Assembly (NCBI RefSeq): GCF_009363095.1
Contig: NZ_CP045295.1
Location: forward strand, 5,795,001-5,859,000
Direction: 5' to 3'
Length of the DNA: 64,000 bases
DNA from: Paenibacillus cellulositrophicus
GTDB taxonomy: Bacteria; Bacillota; Bacilli; Paenibacillales; Paenibacillaceae
Positions 9,293-16,939 of the stretch are shown one piece after another. Position 1 is the stretch's first letter. Each line of letters starts with the position of its first letter. The notes under the pieces were generated by a model. That model was not told where the DNA came from, ran no database searches, and worked only from the letters and a program-made list of their open reading frames with translations. The position numbers and the translations under genes are program-made.

Positions 9293-10108
9293 CTAGTTCG
9301 TGAGAGGGATGTGATTGGGGTGCAGGCTTTCTATAGCGCGATACTCGGTCGGAGTGAGGCCAGAAAAGGACTGAAATTCTTTAATGAAATGGGACTGATC
9401 ATAATATTCGCAAGACATGGCAAGATCGGCCCAATCGATATCATTGCTCTTTCTGATTAGCCGTACCGCCTTTTGAAAACGCATTAAACGACTAAACCTC
9501 TTGGGTGTTAATCCTACTTCATCCTTGAAAACTTGAATGAATCGTTTGGCGCTCATGTTAACCTGTTCAACCATGTTCGCAATGGATTCGGGGTGATGCG
9601 ACTGCTGAAACGAGGCAATCGCAAACTGAACGGCTGAAAGCGATGGCCTTGACCAATCACTTCGTAACAGAAAGTATTTTTCAAGGATACGAAATCGATC
9701 TTCTACCGTGTTGGAATAAAGCAGTTCATCGCGCAGATTAGTAGCCGCTATCCCCCATAAATCATCCAACGAGACATGCGTATCTTTTAACGCAATAGAA
9801 GGCAGCTTTAGAAGGGGACCAGCGCAGCCGGGCTTGATATGTACGCCAATCATGGACCGCTCGCTTGAAGAATCCGTTATATAATAATCAGTGTGAGGCC
9901 CACTAATCACGGAAGACGCTAGTGTCATCTCGCTGTCATATCGATTGTGTATACGAGTTTTACGATCATACAGATCAATGACGAGATCGATCGAGCCGTC
10001 CGGTAGGGTGAGTCTTCTCGAGTGCGGCGGATTCTTTCCGGTATAGGACCAGAAGTAAGCGATGAAGGAAGACAAAGGAGGCTGGGGGGAATAGGTCTGA
10101 AACGGCAT
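9293..10108 (-). CDS. AraC-family regulator with DUF6597-like N-terminal domain
   Basis: Protein of 271 residues. The N-terminal part has LPDGSIDLVIDLYD and MIGVHIKPGCAGPLL, like the regulator at 4814-5635. The C-terminal AraC domain has SIANMVEQVNMSAKRFIQVFKDEVGLTPKRF and DWADLAMSCEYYDQSHFIKEFQSFSGLTPTEYRA. It heads a minus-strand set with the epoxide-hydrolase-like gene (94 bases downstream) and the DJ-1 gene, and probably controls them. Confidence 0.87.
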   Translation of the reverse strand: MPFQTYSPQPPLSSFIAYFWSYTGKNPPHSRRLTLPDGSIDLVIDLYDRKTRIHNRYDSEMTLASSVISGPHTDYYITDSSSERSMIGVHIKPGCAGPLLKLPSIALKDTHVSLDDLWGIAATNLRDELLYSNTVEDRFRILEKYFLLRSDWSRPSLSAVQFAIASFQQSHHPESIANMVEQVNMSAKRFIQVFKDEVGLTPKRFSRLMRFQKAVRLIRKSNDIDWADLAMSCEYYDQSHFIKEFQSFSGLTPTEYRAIESLHPNHIPLTN

Positions 10109-10327
10109 TGCTGTTCAGTCCTTTCTGTCTCATTGTTCAAATAACTTCATTGTACTTGATAACTTTCATGAGTTGAAACAAAACATTCAGAAGGAGTTCG
10201 CTACTGCACTAAGAGAATTTTTATTTCATAATATCCGAGTAATAATAGCAGGAGTATGGAAAGAGTCTACAAAAATAAATGCACGTGTTCCGGATTTAGG
10301 AAATCGAGTAGAAACTGTTCGATATAG

Positions 10328-10435
10328 GTGATTGAAACCAGCGTAAGGTCCATCTATCGCGAAATTCAGGTGCTCAGCGAAGCAGGCTTGCCTATTATAG
10401 GCACAACAGGCACAGGGTATTCCTATATGGAGTGA
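10328..10435 (+). pseudogene. remnant of a DeoR/WYL-type HTH regulator
   Basis: A 35-codon open stretch reads SVRSIYREIQVLSEAGLP followed by a GTTGTGYSY turn. This matches the second half of the HTH_11 domain of YafY-like regulators (compare SVRTICRDIEAINKAGIP in the intact gene at 45938-46870). It begins just after a TAG and ends at TGA 10433, without the preceding helices or any WYL domain. The rest of the gap 10109-10593 (10109-10327 and 10436-10550) shows nothing I can assign; 10441-10545 is G+C-richer and has no open gene. Confidence 0.55.
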
Positions 10436-10550
10436 TAATTTCTACCTTGGTCCGAGCGGTTGCATTCCCTTCCTCCAGACTCCGTCTCGCGGCGGACGCT
10501 CTTGCTCTTGGCTAACGGTAGGCGTTTGCCAGCTCCCGTTCGCGCGCACT

Positions 10551-10591
10551 AAAAAACAGCCTGGAGCATTCACTGATCCAGGCTGTTTTTT
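10551..10591. terminator. terminator of the DinB gene
   Basis: A 15-bp perfect stem (10551-10565 with 10577-10591) has an AAAAAA/TTTTTT base and an 11-base loop. It is two bases past the stop of the minus-strand DinB gene. Confidence 0.85.
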
Positions 10592-10593
10592 GC

Positions 10594-11115
10594 CTACAAA
10601 TGGCTTGAATTGTACAAATAAAAGGCATAGTCTGTTGGTATTCCGGGATGCCCTAGTTGCCTGAGCATCGCAGTCACGTTACCACGATGATAAGTTCCGT
10701 GGTTCACCATATGTTGGATATAGTCTACGCATCTGGCATTAAATGTTCCTGACGGATAAACTGCTTCGATATCCTCATGTTGCTCGATGAATGACCGGAA
10801 GCTAGCCGCCAGTTCATCTTGCATCTGACCCAGTTCTTCAATACGCTTGCCGTTGGTTTCTGCCACTATAATCTCTATAGTGTTCTTCAAGTTCTCAAAG
10901 TATTCCTCCGACAACTCGGAGACGCCGCCTTCAGTTAAGAAAGTTAACCAGCCTCGATCGATAACATAAATATGGACGATAGTGTCGTAGATGGTTGGAA
11001 AAACGCTAACGATTTTCTTTCGATATACCTCATCAGAAAGTATCTGAAGATGCTCGCAAACCTGCCGGTTTGCCCATACATGATAATCAAATTGCTGCAA
11101 AGCATATTTTTTCAA
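10594..11115 (-). CDS. DinB-family protein
   Basis: A four-helix-bundle DinB/YfiT-like protein. Typical features are the opening KKYALQQFDYHVWANRQV, WLTFLTEG in the second helix, and YIQHMVNHGTYHRGNVTAMLRQLG near the end, where histidines form part of the metal site. The start is uncertain: the frame is open to an ATG at 11160, but homologues begin near KKYALQQF, so I prefer TTG 11115, preceded by GGGGA. That gives 173 residues. Members are thiol-dependent transferases or stress proteins of mostly unknown substrate. Upstream on the same strand are a 16-codon ORF with a good ribosome site and an operator-like dyad. Confidence 0.82.
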   Translation of the reverse strand: MKKYALQQFDYHVWANRQVCEHLQILSDEVYRKKIVSVFPTIYDTIVHIYVIDRGWLTFLTEGGVSELSEEYFENLKNTIEIIVAETNGKRIEELGQMQDELAASFRSFIEQHEDIEAVYPSGTFNARCVDYIQHMVNHGTYHRGNVTAMLRQLGHPGIPTDYAFYLYNSSHL

Positions 11116-11160
11116 CTTTGTTCCCCGTTTCAAATAGGGGAGCCCGCAGTTTAAGGGCAA

Positions 11161-11211
11161 TTATGCGTCCTGCCCCTCAATAGTTTGCCCGGGAGTAAAA
11201 GCCGTTCTCAT
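11161..11211 (-). CDS. 16-aa leader-like ORF upstream of the DinB gene
   Basis: AAGGAGG precedes an ATG at 11211 by about 7 bases, and the frame closes at TAA (11161-11163) after 16 codons (MRTAFTPGQTIEGQDA). The ribosome site is stronger than that of the DinB gene itself. It may be a leader peptide, or the surviving 5' end of a gene truncated by deletion. Confidence 0.35.
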   Translation of the reverse strand: MRTAFTPGQTIEGQDA

Positions 11212-11232
11212 TACAAACGCCTCCTTGCGGTA

Positions 11233-11253
11233 ATATGATCTACAATATCATAT
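11233..11253 (-). promoter_or_regulatory. operator-like inverted repeat upstream of the DinB unit
   Basis: ATATGAT (11233-11239) and ATCATAT (11247-11253) form a perfect 7-bp inverted repeat around a 7-base centre, just upstream of the small leader ORF. This is the size of a TetR- or GntR-type operator. The rest of 11212-11537 holds the importer promoter described separately. Confidence 0.45.
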
Positions 11254-11389
11254 AGGGGGGAGATAAAAGTCAATTTCCCCCTAAGTCAACAATATCAAAA
11301 TATATAAAGAAAAACATGAGAATGTTCTTCTTTAATCGAATTATCCCATCGATCCGCGGCAGCCTGAGCATGTTTCGCAATAAAAACTA

Positions 11390-11454
11390 TTGCAATAGGC
11401 AAACTCCTACAGTATACTTTGTTTATCAAAGTATACAAAATTTAAAACGTATAC
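11390..11454 (+). promoter_or_regulatory. ABC importer promoter with three GTATAC sites
   Basis: TTGCAA (11390-11395), 17 bp and TATACT (11413-11418) form a good promoter. The -10 lies in GTATACTTTG (11412-11421), which is repeated inverted as CAAAGTATAC (11427-11436) across a 5-base centre. A third copy, AACGTATACTTA, is centred at 11451. The arrangement suits repression by the GntR-LacI protein encoded at 5985-7109. Confidence 0.6.
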
Positions 11455-11490
11455 TTACAGCTGAAGCGTATTCGTTCAAGTTTATTGTAA

Positions 11491-11506
11491 TTGAAAGCGC
11501 TTTAGA
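11491..11506 (+). promoter_or_regulatory. cre-like site before the importer genes
   Basis: TTGAAAGCGCTTTAGA matches the CcpA consensus WTGNAANCGNWWNCAW at 14 of 16 positions by eye. It lies downstream of the -10, a position used for carbon-catabolite repression. Confidence 0.4.
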
Positions 11507-11537
11507 TCATGACCATTCGAAAATAGGGGAGATCAAT

Positions 11538-13208
11538 GTGAACAAAAGGAAGGGATTCATCGTTCTCTTGAGTATTGTGATGCTTTTGGCTTTATTGTCA
11601 GCATGCACCAAAGCAGCTCCCACACCACCAGACAATCCAGGCACCGCAGAATCCAATCCAACGGGTGAGGATCAGGGTAAGGAAGACGCAGGGAAGGATC
11701 CGGCCGCGTCGCAGCTGACAGGAAATATTAACATTTCCTTGCCGAATGCATCGGCGTCAGTATGGAATGCGGTTGCCGAAGCGTATATGAAGAAAAATCC
11801 GGGAGTGAAGGTCAAAGTCGACAACAAGCCGGCGGAAGGCTACAAGGAATGGCTGACGGCTCAATTTGCAGCAGGTGTGCCGGATGTTGACCTGGTTACG
11901 AATAACGAAGTCGGTGGCCTAGTTAACAGTAAAAAATTTATGGACTTTTACCCTTATTTCGATAAGGTCAATCCTTATACGAACCAGCCTTGGCAGGACA
12001 CCCTGGATCTGAAGGCGATGGGCATTAACCTCGAAGGCATTGGAGCCGAAGATCATTTGTACAACCTGAACTTTGAATCCGTGCAGATCGTATGGGTGTA
12101 CAACAAGGAGATTTTCCAGGAAGTTGGGATTACTGAAGCTCCCAAAACGTTTAACGAGATGATCGACGCTTTCAATAAAATAAAAAAGGCCGGATATACA
12201 CCGCTGGCGCTCGGCGGAGACTCCAAATCGATGTGGAGCGGCCAGGCGGGATGGCTGGTGCGGATCTATGCTGATCAGTACATGCGCGATTATATTAACA
12301 TCATCCGGTCCCAAGAACAGGATTATACTTACGTTCCAGAGCTCGACGAGCAGTGGAAATATGATCTGACGGATCCGTATAACGATTCCAACAGTAAAGT
12401 GACCAAAAACGAAATGCGGCTGTGGAAAGCTGTTAAAGACAAAGAAGGTCCCTTCAAAATTGCCGGCAATCCCCAGTGGAAGGCTTACTCGGAAAATCTG
12501 AAAACACTGTTCGATTATGTGCCTGACGGATTTTTCGGAGTGAAAGAGGACCAGGCTTACAATCTGTTCCTGACGGGAAAGGCGGCGACAATGTTAGGCA
12601 CGCCCGCCTCCTACTGGCAGCTCCCTAAAGATTTCGCGGATGAGGAAAAAACGGGTGCCACAGGCGGCGTGAAACCTTTCGAATACGGATTCTTCAACAT
12701 GCCTTCCATGGAAGGACCTGAGGTGATGGCACCGGCCCGAACGATCCAGATTCCGATCGGATTCTATGGTTTCGTCAATAAAGATGCGAAGCAAAATGAG
12801 CTGAATGTGGATTTCATGATGTACCTGACGAGTCCGGAAGGTTACGCCGTATATTTGGATGCGATCCAGAAGAGTGACGACGCCTCCCTCTCAGGCGCAC
12901 CGGCCATTAAAGGCATTACGCTCCCGGATGAAATGGCGGCGGCATTCGCCGATTTCAAGCCGATTGGAAATACCGAAGGCTACACCAGCGCCGCGAACAA
13001 TCTGGCCCGGGGAATGTGGGATTACCAGCCGTCGGTGCAGGATTGGGTAGGGCTCGTACAGCGGTACTTCAGCGGTAAGCTGACAACGGATCAATATTTG
13101 GAGCAGCTGCAGGCGAATATCGATAAATATATGGAACCTGCCATGAAAGAAGCCAAGAAAGAACTCTCCGACTTGGATCACCCCGAGCGGCGTCCGCCGC
13201 AGCGTTAA
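11538..13208 (+). CDS. sugar ABC transporter substrate-binding lipoprotein
   Basis: Protein of 556 residues starting at GTG 11538, with AGGGGAG about 7 bases upstream. The N-terminus is a lipoprotein signal ending LLSAC with the lipidated cysteine at residue 23, then a Pro/Asn/Glu-rich linker. The body is a family 1 extracellular solute-binding protein: INISLPNASASVWNAVAEAYMKKNPGVKVKV opens the domain and TPASYWQLPKDF lies in the middle. It captures an oligosaccharide for the permeases at 13317 and 15250. No ATPase gene is nearby, so a shared MsmX/UgpC-type ATPase is likely. A stable hairpin separates it from the first permease gene, which usually allows higher expression of the binding protein. 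Confidence 0.9.
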   Translation: MNKRKGFIVLLSIVMLLALLSACTKAAPTPPDNPGTAESNPTGEDQGKEDAGKDPAASQLTGNINISLPNASASVWNAVAEAYMKKNPGVKVKVDNKPAEGYKEWLTAQFAAGVPDVDLVTNNEVGGLVNSKKFMDFYPYFDKVNPYTNQPWQDTLDLKAMGINLEGIGAEDHLYNLNFESVQIVWVYNKEIFQEVGITEAPKTFNEMIDAFNKIKKAGYTPLALGGDSKSMWSGQAGWLVRIYADQYMRDYINIIRSQEQDYTYVPELDEQWKYDLTDPYNDSNSKVTKNEMRLWKAVKDKEGPFKIAGNPQWKAYSENLKTLFDYVPDGFFGVKEDQAYNLFLTGKAATMLGTPASYWQLPKDFADEEKTGATGGVKPFEYGFFNMPSMEGPEVMAPARTIQIPIGFYGFVNKDAKQNELNVDFMMYLTSPEGYAVYLDAIQKSDDASLSGAPAIKGITLPDEMAAAFADFKPIGNTEGYTSAANNLARGMWDYQPSVQDWVGLVQRYFSGKLTTDQYLEQLQANIDKYMEPAMKEAKKELSDLDHPERRPPQR

Positions 13209-13221
13209 TCACTTTTTCACA

Positions 13222-13255
13222 CGGGTCTGCACATGCATTTGCATGTGCGGACCTG
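13222..13255 (+). terminator. intercistronic hairpin (partial terminator or mRNA stabiliser)
   Basis: GGTCTGCACATGCA (13224-13237) pairs with 13240-13253 with one G-U and a 2-base loop, extended by two outer pairs. No T-run follows, so read-through into the permease genes is expected. Confidence 0.6.
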
Positions 13256-13316
13256 TATGATTACCCGAGGGAAGCAGGCAATTCGTAAGGATGACGGATA
13301 AAAAGGGAGGTTCATC

Positions 13317-15230
13317 ATGAGGAAAGCCCCATGGATATTTCTTGCACTGATCCTGCTTCTAGGGCTTGTCCCGGGCGCAGCACTTGCCAAAGACCATTGG
13401 TCCATTGAAGGAGCGGGGAATATCACCTCCCTCTCCGTATCAGAGGATGGGAGCCGTGTGGCCGTTGGGGGTCATAATGCGAAGGCATTTCTCTACGATT
13501 CCGAAGGCAGTCCCATCTATGAGGTTGAGGCCGGAAATGTCGTTACAGGGGTAGCGCTTCTGAGTAACGGCACACTTCTGGTTTCATCGGATGACAGGCA
13601 TCTGTATGCATATGACGAGACAGGAGGAAAGCTGTGGGATTCGGATCTGAAGCGGCAGGTCAAGAGCTTGGCCGCATCGCAGGACGGGTCCACCATCGTA
13701 CTCGTTACCCAGCGCAGCAAAGATCTCATCGTTGTGGATCAAAATAGCGGGGAACAGACAGGCAGTATCCCCATCGGTTCCCTGTTGAAGGAAGTGAGCG
13801 TATCGGGCAGCGGACAGTGGATCGTTGCCGCGACAAGCGACCAATTCGCCTATCTCCTGGACAAGGATGGCAGCCTGATGTATAAATTCAGCGCGGATAA
13901 TCAAATCCAGGCGGTGGCCGTTTCAGAGAATGGCCTGGCTGCTGTGGGTACGGCTTCCAATAAGGTGGAATTGTTTGATAAGAACGGGAGCGTTAACAGT
14001 TCAATTAACACGAGGGACATCGTGACCGATGTCGCCTTTTCAAGCGATGGGGAACGGATCGGCGTTTCGGATTTATCCGGTAACTACTATATTTTCGACG
14101 GGCGCGGAAAGCAGCTGTGGGAGTCAAAGATCACGGGGGAAGGCCGGGGCGTTCAATTTGACCGGGAGGGCAAGACGCTGTATTCGGGCACCAATGACGG
14201 AAGGATTTTTAGGTACGATGTAGGCAGTGTCATCGATAAAGCGGCAAGCAAAGCACGCTTAAATGCTATGTTATGGGCTGCAGCCGGTGTCTTGGCGGTC
14301 GTCCTTATTCTGCTGTACTTGCATTACCTGAAGAAGCGCAACCGGCTGGTTATTTTCCGCCAGATATGGAAAAGCAAATATATTTACCTGGGCTTGGCAC
14401 CGACCTTTATTCTGGTGTTCGTCTTTCTCTATTACCCGGCTTTATCGGGCTTGTTCCATTCCTTATATGACTGGCAGCCAGGGGGTAGGACCACCTTTGT
14501 CGGCTTGGCCAATTTTGAACGGATGATTCATGATCCTTATGTCATTAAGGGGATGGGCAACCTGGTCATTCTGATCATCACCGGTTTGATCAAAGCGATT
14601 ATCCCTGCACTCATTACGGCTGAACTCATCTTCCATCTACGCAGTAAACGTCTGCAATACGGCTTTCGGACGGCATTTACCGCATCGATGGTTATTCCGG
14701 GTGTGGCCCTGCTGTTGATTTGGCAAAACCTGTATGATCCCAACGTGGGTCTGATCAATAACGTATTAGAACTGATCGGGCTTGGTTCCTGGGCGCATGG
14801 TTGGCTTGGTGACCCCAATACTGCCTTGTGGGCTATTATTTTTATCGGGTTTCCGTTTATTGGCATCCTGCAGCTGCTGGTGTTTTATGCAGGGCTGCTG
14901 TCCATTCCGAACGAGCTGATCGAGTCCGCAAAAATCGATGGGGCCAATCTTTGGCGGATTATCCGTTCCATTCATTTGCCGCTGCTGGGCGGTCAATTCA
15001 AGTTTCTGATCATTTTAACCCTCATAGGTATTATTCAGGACTTTAACGGCATCATGATCGTTACGGGCGGCGGTCCCATGGACTCGACTTATGTACCCGC
15101 ACTGCAGATGTATTATGCCGCCACCAAGTTCAACGATCTCGGATATGCCTCGGCGCTCGGTGTAAGCATGTTCCTGGTGATCCTTGCCATTACGGTTGTG
15201 AACATGAAGCTTATTAAAACAGAAGATTAA
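13317..15230 (+). CDS. fusion of secreted seven-repeat beta-propeller and MalF-type ABC permease
   Basis: Protein of 637 residues. Residues 1-24 are a signal peptide ending ALA. Residues 26-305 contain seven repeats of about 38-40 residues of WD40/PQQ type (for example SLSVSEDGSRVAVGG, GVALLSNGTLLVSSDD, DVAFSSDGERIGVSD), enough for a closed seven-bladed propeller. A membrane segment at about 314-335 is followed by a basic cytoplasmic stretch and a standard MalF-like permease (YIYLGLAPTFILVFVFLYYP). The EAA loop ELIESAKIDGANLWRI lies near residue 531, where the ATPase docks. The topology implied is propeller outside, permease in the membrane. Ordinary MalF-type permeases are about 300 residues, so roughly 330 are extra. 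It follows the binding protein and precedes the MalG-type permease by 19 bases. The propeller may contact substrate, the binding protein or the wall; that is inference. Confidence 0.9.
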   Translation: MRKAPWIFLALILLLGLVPGAALAKDHWSIEGAGNITSLSVSEDGSRVAVGGHNAKAFLYDSEGSPIYEVEAGNVVTGVALLSNGTLLVSSDDRHLYAYDETGGKLWDSDLKRQVKSLAASQDGSTIVLVTQRSKDLIVVDQNSGEQTGSIPIGSLLKEVSVSGSGQWIVAATSDQFAYLLDKDGSLMYKFSADNQIQAVAVSENGLAAVGTASNKVELFDKNGSVNSSINTRDIVTDVAFSSDGERIGVSDLSGNYYIFDGRGKQLWESKITGEGRGVQFDREGKTLYSGTNDGRIFRYDVGSVIDKAASKARLNAMLWAAAGVLAVVLILLYLHYLKKRNRLVIFRQIWKSKYIYLGLAPTFILVFVFLYYPALSGLFHSLYDWQPGGRTTFVGLANFERMIHDPYVIKGMGNLVILIITGLIKAIIPALITAELIFHLRSKRLQYGFRTAFTASMVIPGVALLLIWQNLYDPNVGLINNVLELIGLGSWAHGWLGDPNTALWAIIFIGFPFIGILQLLVFYAGLLSIPNELIESAKIDGANLWRIIRSIHLPLLGGQFKFLIILTLIGIIQDFNGIMIVTGGGPMDSTYVPALQMYYAATKFNDLGYASALGVSMFLVILAITVVNMKLIKTED

Positions 15231-15249
15231 GGAAGGAGGAGAGGGATCG

Positions 15250-16149
15250 ATGTATACCGAAACGGATACAGCCGCTGAAAGCGTCAGCCCCGTGAGAAAG
15301 CTCAGAAAAAACGAAGGCGGTCTCATCAAATATCTCAGTTTCCCCCAAATCACCATCATCGTGCTGCTGTGCGTGCTGGTCATTCTGATGCTGGTGCCCA
15401 TTCTGTTCATGATCGTCAGCTCCTTAAAAAGCAATGCGCAAATTCTCGGCAATTTCTGGGGGCTGCCTTCTCCGGCCAAATGGAATAATTACGGCGCTGC
15501 GTTCACCAGTATTTGGCGATATATGGTGAATTCCATCTTGTATGCGGTCGGAGCCAGCGCTTGTGTCATTCTGCTCTCTTCCATTTCAGGATATATATTC
15601 GCCAAAAAAAGCTTTCCCGGTAAAGAACTGCTGTTTATGATGATGCTGGCCATGATGATGATTCCGGGTGTGTTAACGCTGATTCCTTCGTACGTCCTGT
15701 ATAATAATCTGGGACTAACGAATACACCTTGGGTGATCATTATTGCCGGTGCAGCCGGCGGGCAAATCTTCGGAACCTTCTTGTGCAGAAGTTTTATGTC
15801 CGGCATCCCCAGCGAGCTGTTTGAAGCGGCCCGGATCGATGGGGCGTCGGAGATTCGCGTATTTTTTCAAATCGTCATCCCGCTGTCGCTGCCGATCCTG
15901 GCCACCTTGTTCATTATGCAGGCTGTTGGCGTGTACAATGATTACATTTGGCCGCTGCTTACGATCAGGGACAGCAGTCTTCAGGTGGTTGCCGTTGGCC
16001 TTACCGTCTTTACAAAGCAGTTCGGCATCACCGATATGGGAACGCAGTTTTCGGCATACGCCATTTCCTCGATTCCGTTAATTTTAATTTTCTCTTTCGG
16101 CATGAAATATTACATTCAGGGCATGACGCAGGGGGCTTTGAAAATGTAG
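15250..16149 (+). CDS. MalG-type sugar ABC permease
   Basis: Protein of 299 residues with AAGGAGGAG ahead of ATG 15250. Six membrane segments are visible, from ITIIVLLCVLVILMLVP to IPLILIFSFGMKYY. The EAA loop ELFEAARIDGASEIRVFFQIVIP is near residue 190, and the C-terminus ends YYIQGMTQGALKM, as in MalG/AraQ-type permeases. It pairs with the propeller-fused permease to form the channel for the sugar delivered by the lipoprotein at 11538. It is the last gene of the operon, followed by a terminator. Confidence 0.93.
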   Translation: MYTETDTAAESVSPVRKLRKNEGGLIKYLSFPQITIIVLLCVLVILMLVPILFMIVSSLKSNAQILGNFWGLPSPAKWNNYGAAFTSIWRYMVNSILYAVGASACVILLSSISGYIFAKKSFPGKELLFMMMLAMMMIPGVLTLIPSYVLYNNLGLTNTPWVIIIAGAAGGQIFGTFLCRSFMSGIPSELFEAARIDGASEIRVFFQIVIPLSLPILATLFIMQAVGVYNDYIWPLLTIRDSSLQVVAVGLTVFTKQFGITDMGTQFSAYAISSIPLILIFSFGMKYYIQGMTQGALKM

Positions 16150-16211
16150 CGTGTGAGATGAATCGTTTGATCAATGTAGCGCTCTCGGCGCTGTGCTCAC
16201 TTCAACAAACA

Positions 16212-16242
16212 AAAAGCAGCCGGGCGGCTACCGGCTGCTTTT
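16212..16242. terminator. terminator of the importer operon
   Basis: AAAAGCAGCCGG (16212-16223) pairs perfectly with 16231-16242 over a 7-base loop. A/T-rich bases on both sides allow it to serve the convergent MarR gene as well. Confidence 0.8.
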
Positions 16243-16274
16243 GATATTTGGGGTTCGTTTGCGGGTGATACGTG

Positions 16275-16751
16275 TCAGCGATAGAAGTCAACCAAGTCTG
16301 CAAACAGGCGCTTGATCAATTCAAGCTCGGCATCGCTGTACCTTCCCAAAAACTCGTACATTCTCTGCTTTTCCAACGCATGGAGCTCGTCATGCGCAGC
16401 AAACAGCTTTTTGCCGGCAGGAGTTAACCGAAAGTACACTTCCTTTTTGTTATCGTTGAGCTGGGCTTTCCGCACCCAACCGGCTTTAAGTAATTTGCTC
16501 GCGATCTTGGAGGTGTTCCCTTTGCTCAAATTCATCTTTTCCGCGATGGAAGTGACATTGATCGGCTCCTGCTCCCCGATGCACGCAATGGTGTGCAGTT
16601 CTGTCATGTTCAAACTGAATTCGGCACCGATATGCTTCCGGATATCTTCGAGATAGGTTGCGGAGATTCGGGATTCGTATTCTTCTTTTTGCTGAAGAAA
16701 CTGAATAAAAAATTCATGAATGGCGGCTTTGCTTTTATCTGCAGTATCCAT
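16275..16751 (-). CDS. MarR-family transcriptional regulator
   Basis: Protein of 158 residues. The winged helix is INVTSIAEKMNLSKGNTSKIASKLLKAGWV followed by the wing KKEVYFRLTPAGKKLF, flanked by dimerisation helices. A TATACT -10 on the minus strand is at 16784-16789, and AGTTTCCTGAGAAA (16798-16811) may be its operator. It lies 188 bases downstream of the flavin monooxygenase gene on the same strand. The intervening 16752-16939 holds only these promoter elements. The ligand is unknown. Confidence 0.88.
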   Translation of the reverse strand: MDTADKSKAAIHEFFIQFLQQKEEYESRISATYLEDIRKHIGAEFSLNMTELHTIACIGEQEPINVTSIAEKMNLSKGNTSKIASKLLKAGWVRKAQLNDNKKEVYFRLTPAGKKLFAAHDELHALEKQRMYEFLGRYSDAELELIKRLFADLVDFYR

Positions 16752-16939
16752 GGTTCATGCTAGCTCCTCGACTCATTTTTTTCAGTATATCATAAATAGT
16801 TTCCTGAGAAATAATTACGTATACTTCTCTGCAAGGTTGACACGTCGAGGGTGGACGGTTCACGGGAAGCTGGTTTCAGACTTTTGTTTGCGAGCGAAAA
16901 AAAGAAGTGCTAAACCTAGATAAGTCCCGGTGAGAACAG

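Noticed and set aside
11316..11537. N-terminal extension of the binding lipoprotein to an ATG at 11316
   Set aside because: The extension covers the promoter and operators and would bury the lipoprotein signal; GTG 11538 has the ribosome site.
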